Assembly (NCBI GenBank): GCA_030028905.1
Contig: JALDYZ010000002.1
Coordinates: 434,001 to 498,000, forward strand
DNA: 64,000 nucleotides
From: Ferirhizobium litorale
Lineage (GTDB): Bacteria; Pseudomonadota; Alphaproteobacteria; Rhizobiales; Rhizobiaceae
Direction: 5' to 3'
Position 1 is the stretch's first letter, and each line of letters begins with the position of its first letter. The translations under genes and the position numbers were made by a program. The notes under the pieces are model-generated. The model saw nothing but the letters and a program-made list of their open reading frames with translations, was not told where the DNA came from and did no database searches. Positions 27,651 through 36,163 of the stretch are shown here, one piece after another.

Positions 27651-28058
27651 ATTTTCCTCGCAAGTTACACGGGGACCCAGCGCTCGCCGGCCTCATCAAC
27701 GGAGCCACGCCCCAAACGCCATACCGGCGCACCAACCAGACTGGCGCATCGGCGTCTTAGCTGAATATTAACCATGTTCGTCGCGCTTATTGATGAGTAA
27801 CGCGGCGATTCAGTGTCGCGATGAAGGCAATTCGGTGTCGTGTACTTGCCCGCAGACAACCCCGCCAGCTTAACGCCGCGGCGTTGACAGGCGCAACACC
27901 TTAAAACGGATAGGAAATTACGGGTTTGTTCTTGCGTATGCGTTATTATTCTTACTTAACTCCGCAAGTATTGTAAGAAACGCAACATTTCCCGAAGATA
28001 TATCGGTTCGTAGAGAGAGATGGGCGGCGGGAAATTGCGATCCGCGGGAAGGATCCGC
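27651..28058. other. Non-coding stretch upstream of the type I secretion operon
   Basis: About 400 bp without a credible gene; a 64-codon minus-strand frame at 27665-27859 has no family resemblance. The segment 27900-28010 is clearly richer in A and T than its surroundings and contains repeated TTAA/TTAC words, as expected of a promoter region for the minus-strand ABC transporter gene. No single promoter can be fixed. Confidence 0.5.
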
Positions 28059-28135
28059 TGGTCGGAGTGGAGTGATTCGAACACTCGACCCCCACGTCCC
28101 GAACGTGGTGCGCTACCAGACTGCGCTACACTCCG
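28059..28135 (-). tRNA. tRNA-Pro (anticodon CGG)
   Basis: 77 nt on the minus strand including the encoded CCA. The acceptor stem CGGAGTG pairs with CACTCCG, the D arm is GCGCAGTCTGGTAGCGC, the anticodon stem CCACG/CGTGG holds the loop TTCGGGA with CGG at positions 34-36, and the T arm contains GTTCGAATC. All four stems are intact. No integrase or duplicated tRNA end lies nearby. Confidence 0.97.
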
Positions 28136-28414
28136 TGACCAGCGGCGCCTCTATAGACCAGCATTTTTTGTTTCACAAGCACCGATCCGAAAATTCCGGG
28201 CGCATTTTGCAAAAAAATGTCGGCCGCCAAATTCCTGCGGTCGCGGCGCGGTGCGCCATTGCAACGGCGGCGATAAATTTCGCATGGCGCCGGGTCGTGC
28301 GATTTTCTTCGCTCCCGTTTGCCGCTAGAGCGATACGCCATACACGCCGGGGCATTCGGTCGACCCAAGCGGCCGGGCGGGCGTACGGGGCATCAGATCC
28401 AAGGGACGGGAAGA

Positions 28415-28825
28415 ATGAATATCCGCATGATGATGACGGCCGGCCTCGTGCTGGCGCTGGGCGGCTGCGCGACGACCGCCGGCACGCCGCGCGATCCGAT
28501 CGAGGCGCGCTGGAACGGCCAGCAGGCCGGCGTATTCTTTGCCAAGTTCGGCCCGCCGGTCGCCGACGTCGGCGATGGCGACAACACGATCTACACTTGG
28601 CGCGGCGGCTATAAGACCGCCCGCATCCCGGCTAAGTATGCGGAAGGCGAAGGCGGCAAGAAGGGCAAGCAGATGACGGCGGCCAGGACCGCCTATCTGC
28701 GTTGCGAGGTCAAGCTGACGGTCGATTCCGGCTATGTCATCCGCCACGTGCAGACGGTCGCCGACCGGCCGGGCATCAGCGGACCGTCCTATTGCGCCGA
28801 ATTCCTGGCCCCGGAAGAAAATTGA
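28415..28825 (+). CDS. Putative lipoprotein
   Basis: 136 residues. The first 18 form a lipoprotein signal peptide with lipobox LGGC, giving a mature protein that starts at a lipid-modified cysteine. The rest is a small globular domain (WNGQQAGVFFAKFGPPVADVGDGDNTIYTWRGGYK) with two further cysteines (LRCEVKL and SYCAEF) that could form a disulfide. Probably anchored in the periplasm. I do not recognise a named family. ATG 28415 is preceded by GGGACGGGAAGA; the frame is open back to 28319 without other support. A methyltransferase gene follows after 80 bp but looks functionally unrelated. Confidence 0.78.
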   Translation: MNIRMMMTAGLVLALGGCATTAGTPRDPIEARWNGQQAGVFFAKFGPPVADVGDGDNTIYTWRGGYKTARIPAKYAEGEGGKKGKQMTAARTAYLRCEVKLTVDSGYVIRHVQTVADRPGISGPSYCAEFLAPEEN

Positions 28826-28907
28826 TGGCGGTCGGCGCCGGCTGAAACAAGGGCATGGGCCGGAATTCGACCGGCCCCGCCGGAACTGGAACGGAGGGCT
28901 TCGCATC

Positions 28908-29654
28908 ATGCAGAACGACGACCAGCTCTATTGCGATCCGGCACTTGTCGGCTTCTACGACATCGAGAACGGCTGGGCCGACGATACCGCCTTTTGCCTG
29001 CGCCTCGGCAGCGAGGTTCAGTCCATCCTCGACCTCGGCTGCGGCACCGGGCTGCTGGCGGCAGCGCTTGCTGCGGGCGGACATTCGGTCACTGGCGTCG
29101 ATCCGGCATGCGCCATGCTCGACGTCGCTCGCCAGCGCGAAGGCGGTGACGCGGCGACTTTCGTCGCGGCCGATGCGCGAATGCTCAGGCTTGAGAGCCG
29201 CTATGATCTCGTGGTGTTGACCGGCCACGCCTACCAGGTGTTCCTGAGCGACGAGGACCAGCTGGCCGTGCTGCGCACTATCGCCTATCACCTGGCGCCG
29301 GGCGGCCGCTTCATCTTCGACAGCCGAAACCCGGCCGCGCGCGAATGGCTCGAATGGCAGCCGGAGAATTCGCTGCGGATGATCGAGCATCCGCAGCACG
29401 GTACCGTCAAGGCCTGGAACACCGCCGCCTTCGACGAGCCGTCCGGCATCGTCACCTACGAGACCCACTACCAGCAGGCCAGCGGCGGTGAACGCTGGAG
29501 TGCCACCTCGCGGATCAGGTTCACGGAGAAGGGGCGTCTGGAGGCACTGCTTGGCGAAGCGGGCCTCGTCGCCGACCAATGGCTCGGCGACTGGAAGGGC
29601 GCGGCCTTTTCCCCCGCCTCCCCCGAGATCATCCCGATCGGCAGGCTGGGCTGA
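28908..29654 (+). CDS. Class I SAM-dependent methyltransferase
   Basis: 248 residues, soluble. SAM-binding motif I ILDLGCGTGLLAAALAAGG (about residues 39-57), motif II acidic VTGVDPA, and post-motif FVAADARMLRLESRYDLVVLTGHAYQ with the helix-strand topology of class I enzymes; FLSDEDQLAVLRTIAYHLAPGGRFIFD follows. Substrate not predictable. ATG 28908 has CGGAGGG ten bases ahead; the longer frame begins inside the upstream lipoprotein gene and is not credible. It converges with the ClC-type gene 26 bp further on. Confidence 0.87.
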   Translation: MQNDDQLYCDPALVGFYDIENGWADDTAFCLRLGSEVQSILDLGCGTGLLAAALAAGGHSVTGVDPACAMLDVARQREGGDAATFVAADARMLRLESRYDLVVLTGHAYQVFLSDEDQLAVLRTIAYHLAPGGRFIFDSRNPAAREWLEWQPENSLRMIEHPQHGTVKAWNTAAFDEPSGIVTYETHYQQASGGERWSATSRIRFTEKGRLEALLGEAGLVADQWLGDWKGAAFSPASPEIIPIGRLG

Positions 29655-29680
29655 CGACCCTCGTCCCCGCCTTGCCGCCG

Positions 29681-31474
29681 TCAGGTCTCCCCCGACAACT
29701 CCCGGCGCCTCTTGTCCAGCTCTTCGCTGTAGCGGCGCAGCGTATAGCTCTCACTCAAGAGACCGATGACCCGCTGCTCGATCCTATCGTTGACCACCGC
29801 CAGCGCCTCGCTTTCGGCTGCCTCGAATATCTTCGTGGCCTGCTTGGCATTCATCGTCGGCAACAGATAGGAGGTCTTGTAGCGGATCAGGTCGGCAATG
29901 CCGCCGTCGCCGTTCGCGACGTCACTGGCATGGGCTTCCGCGACAAGGACGATCCCGACATACTTACCGGCTTCGTCGACGATGACGACGCGCTGCGTGG
30001 AGCCGAGCGGAAAGCTCTCCCGGAACCTGGCGAGCGTCCCAGTTACGTAGGCTGTCTTGACGTCGGGTCGCATCAGCTTGTCCACCGTCAGGTTGCGGAT
30101 CCAGCCGACGTCGTGGGCACTGCGGATGCTTTCACCACGGAGGTGGAAGCGCCAGGTGGCAAATGAATAGCCGAACAGATTGCGGACCGTCAGCGAGGCG
30201 GTGATGACAGCGGCGAGCGTCAGGGCGGTGATCGAGAAGTCGCCAGTCACCTCGAGGGCGAGGAAGGTCATGGTCAGCGGCCCGCCGATCACAGATGCAG
30301 CAAGACAGCTCATGCCGATGATGGCATAGACCGTCGGCGCAAACACCGTACCGGGGAAAAGCCACATGCCCGTCAGCGCATAGATCTTGCCGAACAGGGC
30401 GCCGAGAAACAGTGAGGCAAAGAACAACCCGCCCCGAAAGCCTGAGCCGATGGAAACCGCCGATGCCAGCGACTTCATCAGCAGTAGAAATGCCAGCGCC
30501 GGGATCGTCATGTCCTGGTCGAGGTTCAGGTGAAGCGCACCGTGGCCACCCGACAGCACCTGCGGCGACCAGAAGGCCAGGAGCCCGACGACCATGCCGC
30601 CGACGACCGGACGGACCGACGGAGGAATGGCGCTGTGGCGGGCCGCCTCTTCCACCTTCGACACGCCGGTCATCAACAGGATGCCGCCGCCGGCGCACAG
30701 CAGGCCGAGCAGCAGGGCCGGCATGTAGTCAGTCGGGATGACGGAGCCATAGGACGCGGCATTCACGAGAAAGCCGCTCGGTATGAAAAGCCGCGCAACG
30801 GTGGTCGCCAGCAGGGACGCGGCGATGACCGGGGTCAAACTCGAAATGGCGTAGGAGCCGATGATGAGCTCGAAGGCGTAGAATGCGCCCGTCAGCGGGG
30901 CATTGAACGCGGCGGCGATGGCGCCGGCGGCGCCGCAGCCGACCAGGATGCGCAGGTCGCCGCGGCGCAGCTTCAAGGCGATGCCGATCTTGGAGGCGAA
31001 ACCGGACGAGAGCTGCGTATAGCCGGCCTCTAGGCCGACTGACGCGCCGAACCCGTTCGAGATCACGTTCTGCACGCAGATTATGATGCTATCGGTCAGC
31101 GACAGACGCCCTCCGTGCAGCGCATTGGCCTCGATCGGATCGACCATCGGCCGCTTGCGCTTGTAGACGAGAATGTAGACGACGATCCCGAGGATCAGGC
31201 CGCCGGCAACCGGCGCCAGCAGGACGGTGGTCCGGTCGAGGTATGCGGCGCTGCTCAGTCGTTCGCCCGCCCCGATACGGAAGATCCATTCATGTAGGAG
31301 CCGGACCGCGGCCGTCATCGCGACCACCACAAGCCCGGCAATCACGCCGGAAATCGCGCCGAGGAGGACCAGGCCGAGCTCGCTCTGGCGGACAAATGCC
31401 CTGAAACGGTCCGGCACGAAAAGAAGCCTCAGCGGACCGGATCGACGCACTACATTCTTTAACGCAAACGCCAC
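29681..31474 (-). CDS. ClC-family chloride transporter with C-terminal CBS-like region
   Basis: About 597 residues. ClC core (about residues 30-440) plus a C-terminal cytosolic region that looks like a CBS pair (VDKLMRPDVKTAYVTGTLARFRESFPLG, RVVIVDEAGKYVGIVLVAEA), which in ClC proteins binds adenine nucleotides. The filter motifs differ from the standard: VGLEAGYTQ replaces GREGPxxQ but keeps the gating glutamate, and SGFRGGLFFASL replaces GIPGGIFAPSL. It belongs to a divergent ClC subgroup. Start uncertain: TTG 31486, GTG 31480 and GTG 31474 are in frame; GTG 31474 has GGAAGTG seven bases upstream and is chosen. Confidence 0.87.
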   Translation of the reverse strand: MAFALKNVVRRSGPLRLLFVPDRFRAFVRQSELGLVLLGAISGVIAGLVVVAMTAAVRLLHEWIFRIGAGERLSSAAYLDRTTVLLAPVAGGLILGIVVYILVYKRKRPMVDPIEANALHGGRLSLTDSIIICVQNVISNGFGASVGLEAGYTQLSSGFASKIGIALKLRRGDLRILVGCGAAGAIAAAFNAPLTGAFYAFELIIGSYAISSLTPVIAASLLATTVARLFIPSGFLVNAASYGSVIPTDYMPALLLGLLCAGGGILLMTGVSKVEEAARHSAIPPSVRPVVGGMVVGLLAFWSPQVLSGGHGALHLNLDQDMTIPALAFLLLMKSLASAVSIGSGFRGGLFFASLFLGALFGKIYALTGMWLFPGTVFAPTVYAIIGMSCLAASVIGGPLTMTFLALEVTGDFSITALTLAAVITASLTVRNLFGYSFATWRFHLRGESIRSAHDVGWIRNLTVDKLMRPDVKTAYVTGTLARFRESFPLGSTQRVVIVDEAGKYVGIVLVAEAHASDVANGDGGIADLIRYKTSYLLPTMNAKQATKIFEAAESEALAVVNDRIEQRVIGLLSESYTLRRYSEELDKRRRELSGET

Positions 31475-31757
31475 ATTCACTTCCAAACGTCGGTCACCGA
31501 TCCGGCATTGGACCGAGCCAATCCGATCACGCCTTTCCAGAGATCAAGACCATGCTGGATGTCGGCGCCTGCTGCGCCCGTATAAGCGACATTCGCCGGG
31601 GTCGATCGCGCGTTTGGCCCCGATTCGGGCCGCTGTCAAGGACAGTAATCCGCCAATATCGAAAAATTGATCGCGAGCGACCCGGCGAGGCTGATATGGC
31701 CAGAGGCGCGAATCATCGAAGCGATTGGGGAGCGGAAGGGCTTGAAACTACGCTATA

Positions 31758-31832
31758 TGGCTGGGGCGCCAGGATTCGAACCTGGGAATGCCGGTACCAA
31801 AAACCGGTGCCTTACCGCTTGGCGACGCCCCA
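31758..31832 (-). tRNA. tRNA-Gln (anticodon TTG)
   Basis: 75 nt on the minus strand including CCA. Acceptor TGGGGCG pairs with CGCCCCA, D arm GCCAAGCGGTAAGGC, anticodon stem CCGGT/ACCGG with loop TTTTGGT (TTG at 34-36), T arm with GGTTCGAATCC. All stems intact. The 31487-31757 gap downstream contains no gene I can support. Confidence 0.97.
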
Positions 31833-31899
31833 CCGTGTTGCCCGGTCCGTCTCGGACCGCTTGGCAAATCGTGGGCCTGATTAGCAAAGCTTGCCGCAG

Positions 31900-31928
31900 G
31901 CGACAATCACTAAGTTTGCGATTGTCGC
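31900..31928. other. Perfect inverted repeat upstream of tRNA-Gln
   Basis: GCGACAATC (31900-31908) and GATTGTCGC (31920-31928) with an 11-base centre. It lies about 70 bp upstream of the minus-strand tRNA. Could be a regulatory site or a terminator for an unseen transcript. The rest of the 31833-32153 gap holds nothing else that I recognise. Confidence 0.35.
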
Positions 31929-32153
31929 AGAATTATGCCGCGGGCCCTCCCGGCCGTGTCCCGCCCTTCCCCCGCACCCGATCGACGGCCAGGGAGGCTT
32001 GGCATGGCGCGGCCGGCCCTATAGGCTCGCCGCCATCTTGGAGACCGACATGAACCAGCACCGCACCCGTACACCGTGGATCCCTGCCCTGCGGCGTGCC
32101 GCCCGGCCGATCATCGTCATCGAGATCGCATACACGTGAAGAGGCGCAGGCGC

Positions 32154-33068
32154 ATGGACAATCCCGAATTCGACCGTGACTTCGTTCCCGCCCATGGCGA
32201 GGCGGTGACCATCTCCGACAACGTCCAGCGGGTGACGGTCAACAATCCCGGTCCCTTCACCTTCCACGGCACGAACAGCTACATCGTCGGGGGACGGTCG
32301 GTGGCGGTCATCGATCCGGGGCCGGACGACGAGGCGCATTTCCAGGCGCTGATGACGACCCTTGCCGGCCGCGAGGTCACCCATATCGCCGTCAGCCACA
32401 CCCACAAGGACCATTCGCCGCTCGCCCGCCGACTGAAGCAGGCGACCGGGGCGGAGATCGTCGCCGAGGGGCCGCACCGGGCTGCCCGGCCGCTGCACCA
32501 GGGCGAGACCAACCCCTTCGCGGAAAGTTCCGACAGCGAATTCATGCCCGACCGCCGGCTCGGCGACGGCGACCGCGTCGAGGGCGACGGCTGGACGCTG
32601 ACGGCGCTTATGACGCCGGGGCACACCGCCAACCACGCCGCCTTCGCGCTGGAAGGCACCGGCATCGTCTTTTCCGCCGATCACGTCATGGCCTGGGCGA
32701 CCTCCATCGTCGCGCCGCCGGACGGGGCGATGGCGGACTACATGGCCTCGCTCGAAACGCTGCTTGCCCGCGACGACCGCATCTACTTTCCGGGCCATGG
32801 CGGGCCGGTCAGGGATCCGGCCTCCTTCCTGCGCGGGCTGAGAGCCCACCGGCGGATGCGCGAGCGCGCGGTGCTGGAGCGTATCCGCGCCGGCGACCGG
32901 GCGATCCCGGACATGGTCAAGGCGATCTATCGCGATACCGATCCCAGGCTTCATGGCGCGGCCGCCCTTTCGGTGCTGTCGCATCTGGAGGACCTGGTGG
33001 AGAAGGGCCAGGTGCTGACCGACGGCCCGGCGCGGCTGACCGGCCTCTATTTCCCCGTCACTTCGTGA
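32154..33068 (+). CDS. MBL-fold metallo-hydrolase (LACTB2-like)
   Basis: 304 residues. Metallo-beta-lactamase fold with the di-zinc motif HTHKDHSP (His82, His84, Asp86, His87), third-strand PGHTANH, the bridging Asp in FSADHVM, and a C-terminal winged-helix-like tail (MVKAIYRDTDPRLHGAAALSVLSHLEDLVEKGQV) as in the LACTB2/endoribonuclease-like branch. The reaction may be hydrolysis of a thioester or phosphodiester; not resolvable. ATG 32154 is the first plausible start (MDNPEF). Converges with the DUF1499-type gene. Confidence 0.88.
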   Translation: MDNPEFDRDFVPAHGEAVTISDNVQRVTVNNPGPFTFHGTNSYIVGGRSVAVIDPGPDDEAHFQALMTTLAGREVTHIAVSHTHKDHSPLARRLKQATGAEIVAEGPHRAARPLHQGETNPFAESSDSEFMPDRRLGDGDRVEGDGWTLTALMTPGHTANHAAFALEGTGIVFSADHVMAWATSIVAPPDGAMADYMASLETLLARDDRIYFPGHGGPVRDPASFLRGLRAHRRMRERAVLERIRAGDRAIPDMVKAIYRDTDPRLHGAAALSVLSHLEDLVEKGQVLTDGPARLTGLYFPVTS

Positions 33069-33084
33069 CCGGCGACCGCCGGCC

Positions 33085-34008
33085 TCAGGTGCCGGCGATG
33101 CCCAGAAGCTCGGCGTCGAGGTTGCGCAGGTAGCTTTCGGCGATCTGCGCCGAGAGGCCGAGGTCGTTCTGGCCGTAGCGCGAGGCGACGCGGACATCGA
33201 CGAAAGTCGTCTCCGCCTCCTCGCGCAGGCGGATCATAACGTCGAAATGCAGGCCGAGCACCAGCGTCTCGACCACGCCCTGCAGCAGCACGTCGCTGCT
33301 GCGGCCGATCAGCACGGTTTCGCGCGCCTCCAGCGGACGCGGAATGGGGATCGGCACCATGTCGGGCGCATCGGCGGCGGCGGCTTCGGCCGCCACGTCA
33401 CCGTCCGGCTCCGGCTTGACCGGCTGGTCCTCGATATCCGTCTCGGCGTTGGCAAGCCCGGACGCCTCGACAATCTCCATCCCGTTCAGTTCCGCCACCT
33501 TCTTGGCGGCCACATAGACGCGGTCGATGGCGCCCTCGTAGCGCCGCCCGGTGAGGCCGGGATAGGCCTCGACCTGCCGGGCGCGATCGGTAGCGGTCAC
33601 CTCCGGCTGACGCGGCAGCCATATCTGGGCGGCCTGTGGCGCGTCCAGCCAGGGCGGCGCGTCGGCGGTATCCGTCGAGACGTCGTAGATCGCCGGCTGG
33701 GTGAAATAAGCGTATCCGGCAAAGCCGATCACGGCGATCGGCACGAGCGAATAGAATAGCCCGCGGATGGCGGACCGCCCCCCAACGGCGCCGACCCTCC
33801 ACAGCCGCCAGAGGCCGGTGAGGGCGAGAAGCAGCGCCAGCGCGGCTATCGCCGCCGAAAGCAACGCCAGCGCTACAAAATACGGGGTGGGCATCAGGCC
33901 GAGCCGATGCACCACGGCGACAACGAGCAGCAAGAGCAGCGCGAAGCGTCCAAGAAAATGCGCGAAACGGGCCGCATGGGAGACGGGACGTTCAAAGCGG
34001 ATGGTCAT
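33085..34008 (-). CDS. Membrane protein with DUF1499 domain
   Basis: 307 residues from ATG 34008. Three hydrophobic segments in the first 110 residues (about 20-37, 45-66 and 82-102), then a globular part. VYVAAKKVAELNGMEIVEASG, a Pro/Glu/Ala-rich loop, and DVMIRLREEAETTFVDVRVASRYGQNDLG match the DUF1499 type, whose function is unknown. The globular part should lie outside the cytosol. Monocistronic in appearance; upstream genes run the other way. Confidence 0.78.
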   Translation of the reverse strand: MTIRFERPVSHAARFAHFLGRFALLLLLVVAVVHRLGLMPTPYFVALALLSAAIAALALLLALTGLWRLWRVGAVGGRSAIRGLFYSLVPIAVIGFAGYAYFTQPAIYDVSTDTADAPPWLDAPQAAQIWLPRQPEVTATDRARQVEAYPGLTGRRYEGAIDRVYVAAKKVAELNGMEIVEASGLANAETDIEDQPVKPEPDGDVAAEAAAADAPDMVPIPIPRPLEARETVLIGRSSDVLLQGVVETLVLGLHFDVMIRLREEAETTFVDVRVASRYGQNDLGLSAQIAESYLRNLDAELLGIAGT

Positions 34009-34178
34009 CAACTCACACCATGGCGGGCAGACTGCGGCGACAGACGATGGCCCTCCTCTGCGCATGCCGGATGCCACCTCGAAGCGGAGCCTAGCGCATT
34101 CGTATTGAAAGCGGAATTGCTATTGCAGGGGTTTTGCTCGGTCCCCTCGGATGCACGGGGCTTGACGACAAAGCATAT

Positions 34179-34199
34179 ATGTAACATTGATAGTTACAT
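34179..34199. promoter_or_regulatory. Inverted repeat overlapping the start of an Rrf2-type gene
   Basis: ATGTAAC (34179-34185) and GTTACAT (34193-34199), 7-base spacer, perfect. The right arm covers the start ATG at 34198. A TTGACG (34162-34167) and ATTGAT (34186-34191), 18 bases apart, give a plausible promoter with the transcription start at or near the ATG. Autoregulation by the Rrf2 protein is likely. Confidence 0.55.
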
Positions 34200-34641
34200 G
34201 AAAAGAGACAGCCGCCTTTCTTCCGTCCTGCACGCCCTCCTGCACATGGCCGAGCATGACGGCCCGATGACCTCCGAAGCCCTCGGCAAGTGCCTCGGCA
34301 CCAACCCCGTCGTCGTGCGCCGCACCATGGGGCTCTTGCGCGAGGCGGGGCTGGTGGCGTCGGATCGCGGCCATTCCGGGGGGTGGCGCATTGCGGCGGA
34401 CCTCTCGGCCGTCAACCTGCGCCAGCTTCACGATGCGCTCGGCGAACCGGCGATCTTTGCCATCGGCAATCGCCACGAGACGCCCGAATGCCTTGTCGAG
34501 CAAGCGGTGAATGCCGCGCTCGACGGCGCATTCGCCGAAGCCGAGGCGTTGCTTCTTGAACGTTTCTCCCATGTCTCCCTCGCCGATCTGGCCGCTGATT
34601 TCGCGCGGCGGCACGCGGTCCGGCGATCACAGAAGGAATAG
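34198..34641 (+). CDS. Rrf2-family transcriptional regulator
   Basis: 147 residues. Rrf2-type winged helix (RLSSVLHALLHMAEHDGPMTSEALGKCLGTNPVVVRRTMGLLREAGLV then GHSGGWRIA). Only two cysteines occur (Cys32 and one near residue 101), without the three-cysteine cluster of IscR, so redox or thiol sensing by single cysteines is more likely than an iron-sulfur cluster. It sits 3 bp ahead of a thioredoxin-reductase-like gene and is surely co-transcribed with it. The start ATG lies in a palindrome that is probably its operator. The frame extends upstream to 33907 without support. Confidence 0.88.
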   Translation: MKRDSRLSSVLHALLHMAEHDGPMTSEALGKCLGTNPVVVRRTMGLLREAGLVASDRGHSGGWRIAADLSAVNLRQLHDALGEPAIFAIGNRHETPECLVEQAVNAALDGAFAEAEALLLERFSHVSLADLAADFARRHAVRRSQKE

Positions 34642-34644
34642 AGA

Positions 34645-35535
34645 ATGCAACATGATGTCATCGTCGTCGGGGGCAGCTACGCCGGCATGGCTGCCGCCCT
34701 GCAGCTTGTCCGCGCCCGCAGAACGGTGCTGGTGATCGATGCCGGACAACGGCGCAACCGCTTTGCCAGCCATTCGCACGGGTTCCTGGGGCAGGACGGG
34801 GTCGATCCCGCCGAGATCGCGGCATCCGCCCGCGGGCAGCTGGAAGCCTATCCGACCCTGACATGGGTCGAAGGACAGGCTGCCTCCGTCTCCGGCAGCA
34901 AGGACGATTTTAGTGTGTTCCTCGCCGGCGGCGAAACCCATACCGGCCGGCGCATCCTGCTCGCCACGGGTGTCTCCGACCAGCTTCCACCGGTCGCCGG
35001 TCTTGCGGAGCGATGGGGCAAGACCGTTTTCCATTGCCCGTACTGCCACGGCTACGAGCTGGATCGTGGCCGTATCGGGGTGATTGCGACCGGGCCAATG
35101 TCGGTCCATCAGGCCCAGCTCCTGCCGGAATGGGGTGACGTGACATTTCTCGTCAACGGCGCGGTGACGATGGAGGCAGAGGCGCGCCAGGAACTGCTAC
35201 GGCGCGGCGTGATGATAGAGCAAACGCCCATCGAACGGATCGAGGGCGATGCGGAAGTGCTGCTCGCCGACGGCAGGCGGCTCACATTCGCCGGCCTTTT
35301 TACCGCCTCGCGCTGTAGCCCGGCGACGCCCCTAGCCGAAGACATGGGCTGCGAGCTGATGGAAACCCCTATGGGCATCCAGATCCGGACCAACGACGCC
35401 AAGGAAACCAGCATTCTCGGTGTGTTCGCCTGCGGAGACGCAGCCCGCGTGCCGCATTCGGTCTCGCTCGCGGTCGGCGACGGCGCCTGGGGCGGTGCCC
35501 AGCTGCACCGCTCGCTCGTCTGGCCAGAGAGTTGA
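34645..35535 (+). CDS. NAD(P)/FAD-dependent oxidoreductase, thioredoxin-reductase-like
   Basis: 296 residues. N-terminal FAD motif IVVGGSYAGMAAALQLVRA, the redox-active pair CPYCHG (Cys131 and Cys134) at the place where thioredoxin reductase has CATC, and the C-terminal FAD motif GVFACGDAA. CPYC-type enzymes of this kind act on glutathione-like or other small disulfides or on natural products; the true partner is unknown. The second nucleotide motif is degenerate (IGVIATGPMSVHQA). Forms a two-gene operon with the Rrf2 regulator, which suggests induction by a thiol-reactive signal. Confidence 0.88.
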   Translation: MQHDVIVVGGSYAGMAAALQLVRARRTVLVIDAGQRRNRFASHSHGFLGQDGVDPAEIAASARGQLEAYPTLTWVEGQAASVSGSKDDFSVFLAGGETHTGRRILLATGVSDQLPPVAGLAERWGKTVFHCPYCHGYELDRGRIGVIATGPMSVHQAQLLPEWGDVTFLVNGAVTMEAEARQELLRRGVMIEQTPIERIEGDAEVLLADGRRLTFAGLFTASRCSPATPLAEDMGCELMETPMGIQIRTNDAKETSILGVFACGDAARVPHSVSLAVGDGAWGGAQLHRSLVWPES

Positions 35536-35648
35536 CGGGGTCGGGCGAGACCGCTCCCGTTGCGGTTCGCCGCTTGTCTTCGCTGCCCCTGTTCTGGCAT
35601 TCTTGCTGTTTCGCCGGCGTGTGGCCGGTGCAGAACGGAGTTGGAAAA

Positions 35649-36131
35649 GTGAGTGTCGCCTTCGTCAAGGAAGAGAGCGCCGAAGCTGCTTCGGAAACCC
35701 TGTTGCCGGACCGGCCGATTTCGCCCCACCCCAACCTGGTGACGGATGCAGGGCTGAAGGCCCTGGAGGAGCAACTTCAACAGGCCCGCGAGGCCTACGA
35801 GGCCACGACCGCCATCGAAGACGTGAACGAGCGCCGGCGTCAGGCGGCCGGCCCATTGCGCGACCTTCGCTATTTTGCCGAACGGGTGCGTACGGCCCAA
35901 CCCGTGCCCGATCCGACGTCAACCGAGACCGTCGCGTTCGGTAGCACAGTCACCTTCAGCCGCGACGATGGCCGAGTGCAGACCTATCGGATCGTCGGCG
36001 AGGACGAAGCCGATCCAAAGGCCGGATCGATTTCCTACGTATCCCCGGTGGCAAGATTGCTGCTGGGCAAGGCGGTCGGCGATACCGTAACCGTCGGCGA
36101 TCAGGAACTGGAGGTTCTCTCCATAGCGTAG
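35649..36131 (+). CDS. GreA/GreB-family transcription elongation factor
   Basis: 160 residues from GTG 35649, which has GGAG eight bases upstream. A short N-terminal extension, a coiled coil (LVTDAGLKALEEQLQQAREAYEATTAIEDVNERRRQAAGPLRDLRYFAERV, about 35-85), then the FKBP-like C-terminal domain (VAFGSTVTFSRDDGRVQTYRIVGEDEADPKAGSISYVSPVARLLLGKAVGDTV). This is the Gre pattern but with a shorter-than-usual coiled coil, so it may act in the secondary channel of RNA polymerase as a Gre-like modulator rather than as the main cleavage factor. Confidence 0.85.
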   Translation: MSVAFVKEESAEAASETLLPDRPISPHPNLVTDAGLKALEEQLQQAREAYEATTAIEDVNERRRQAAGPLRDLRYFAERVRTAQPVPDPTSTETVAFGSTVTFSRDDGRVQTYRIVGEDEADPKAGSISYVSPVARLLLGKAVGDTVTVGDQELEVLSIA

Positions 36132-36163
36132 CCCGCTTGCGCACGGCTCTGCGGGACTGCGCC

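Noticed and set aside
27665-27859. 64-codon minus-strand frame before the secretion operon
   Set aside because: No ribosome site, no conserved-looking segment, and it lies in the probable promoter region.
28059-31832. tRNA-Pro and tRNA-Gln as possible integration sites with a genomic island between them
   Set aside because: No duplicated tRNA 3' ends, no integrase, and the genes between are ordinary single-copy types with normal composition.
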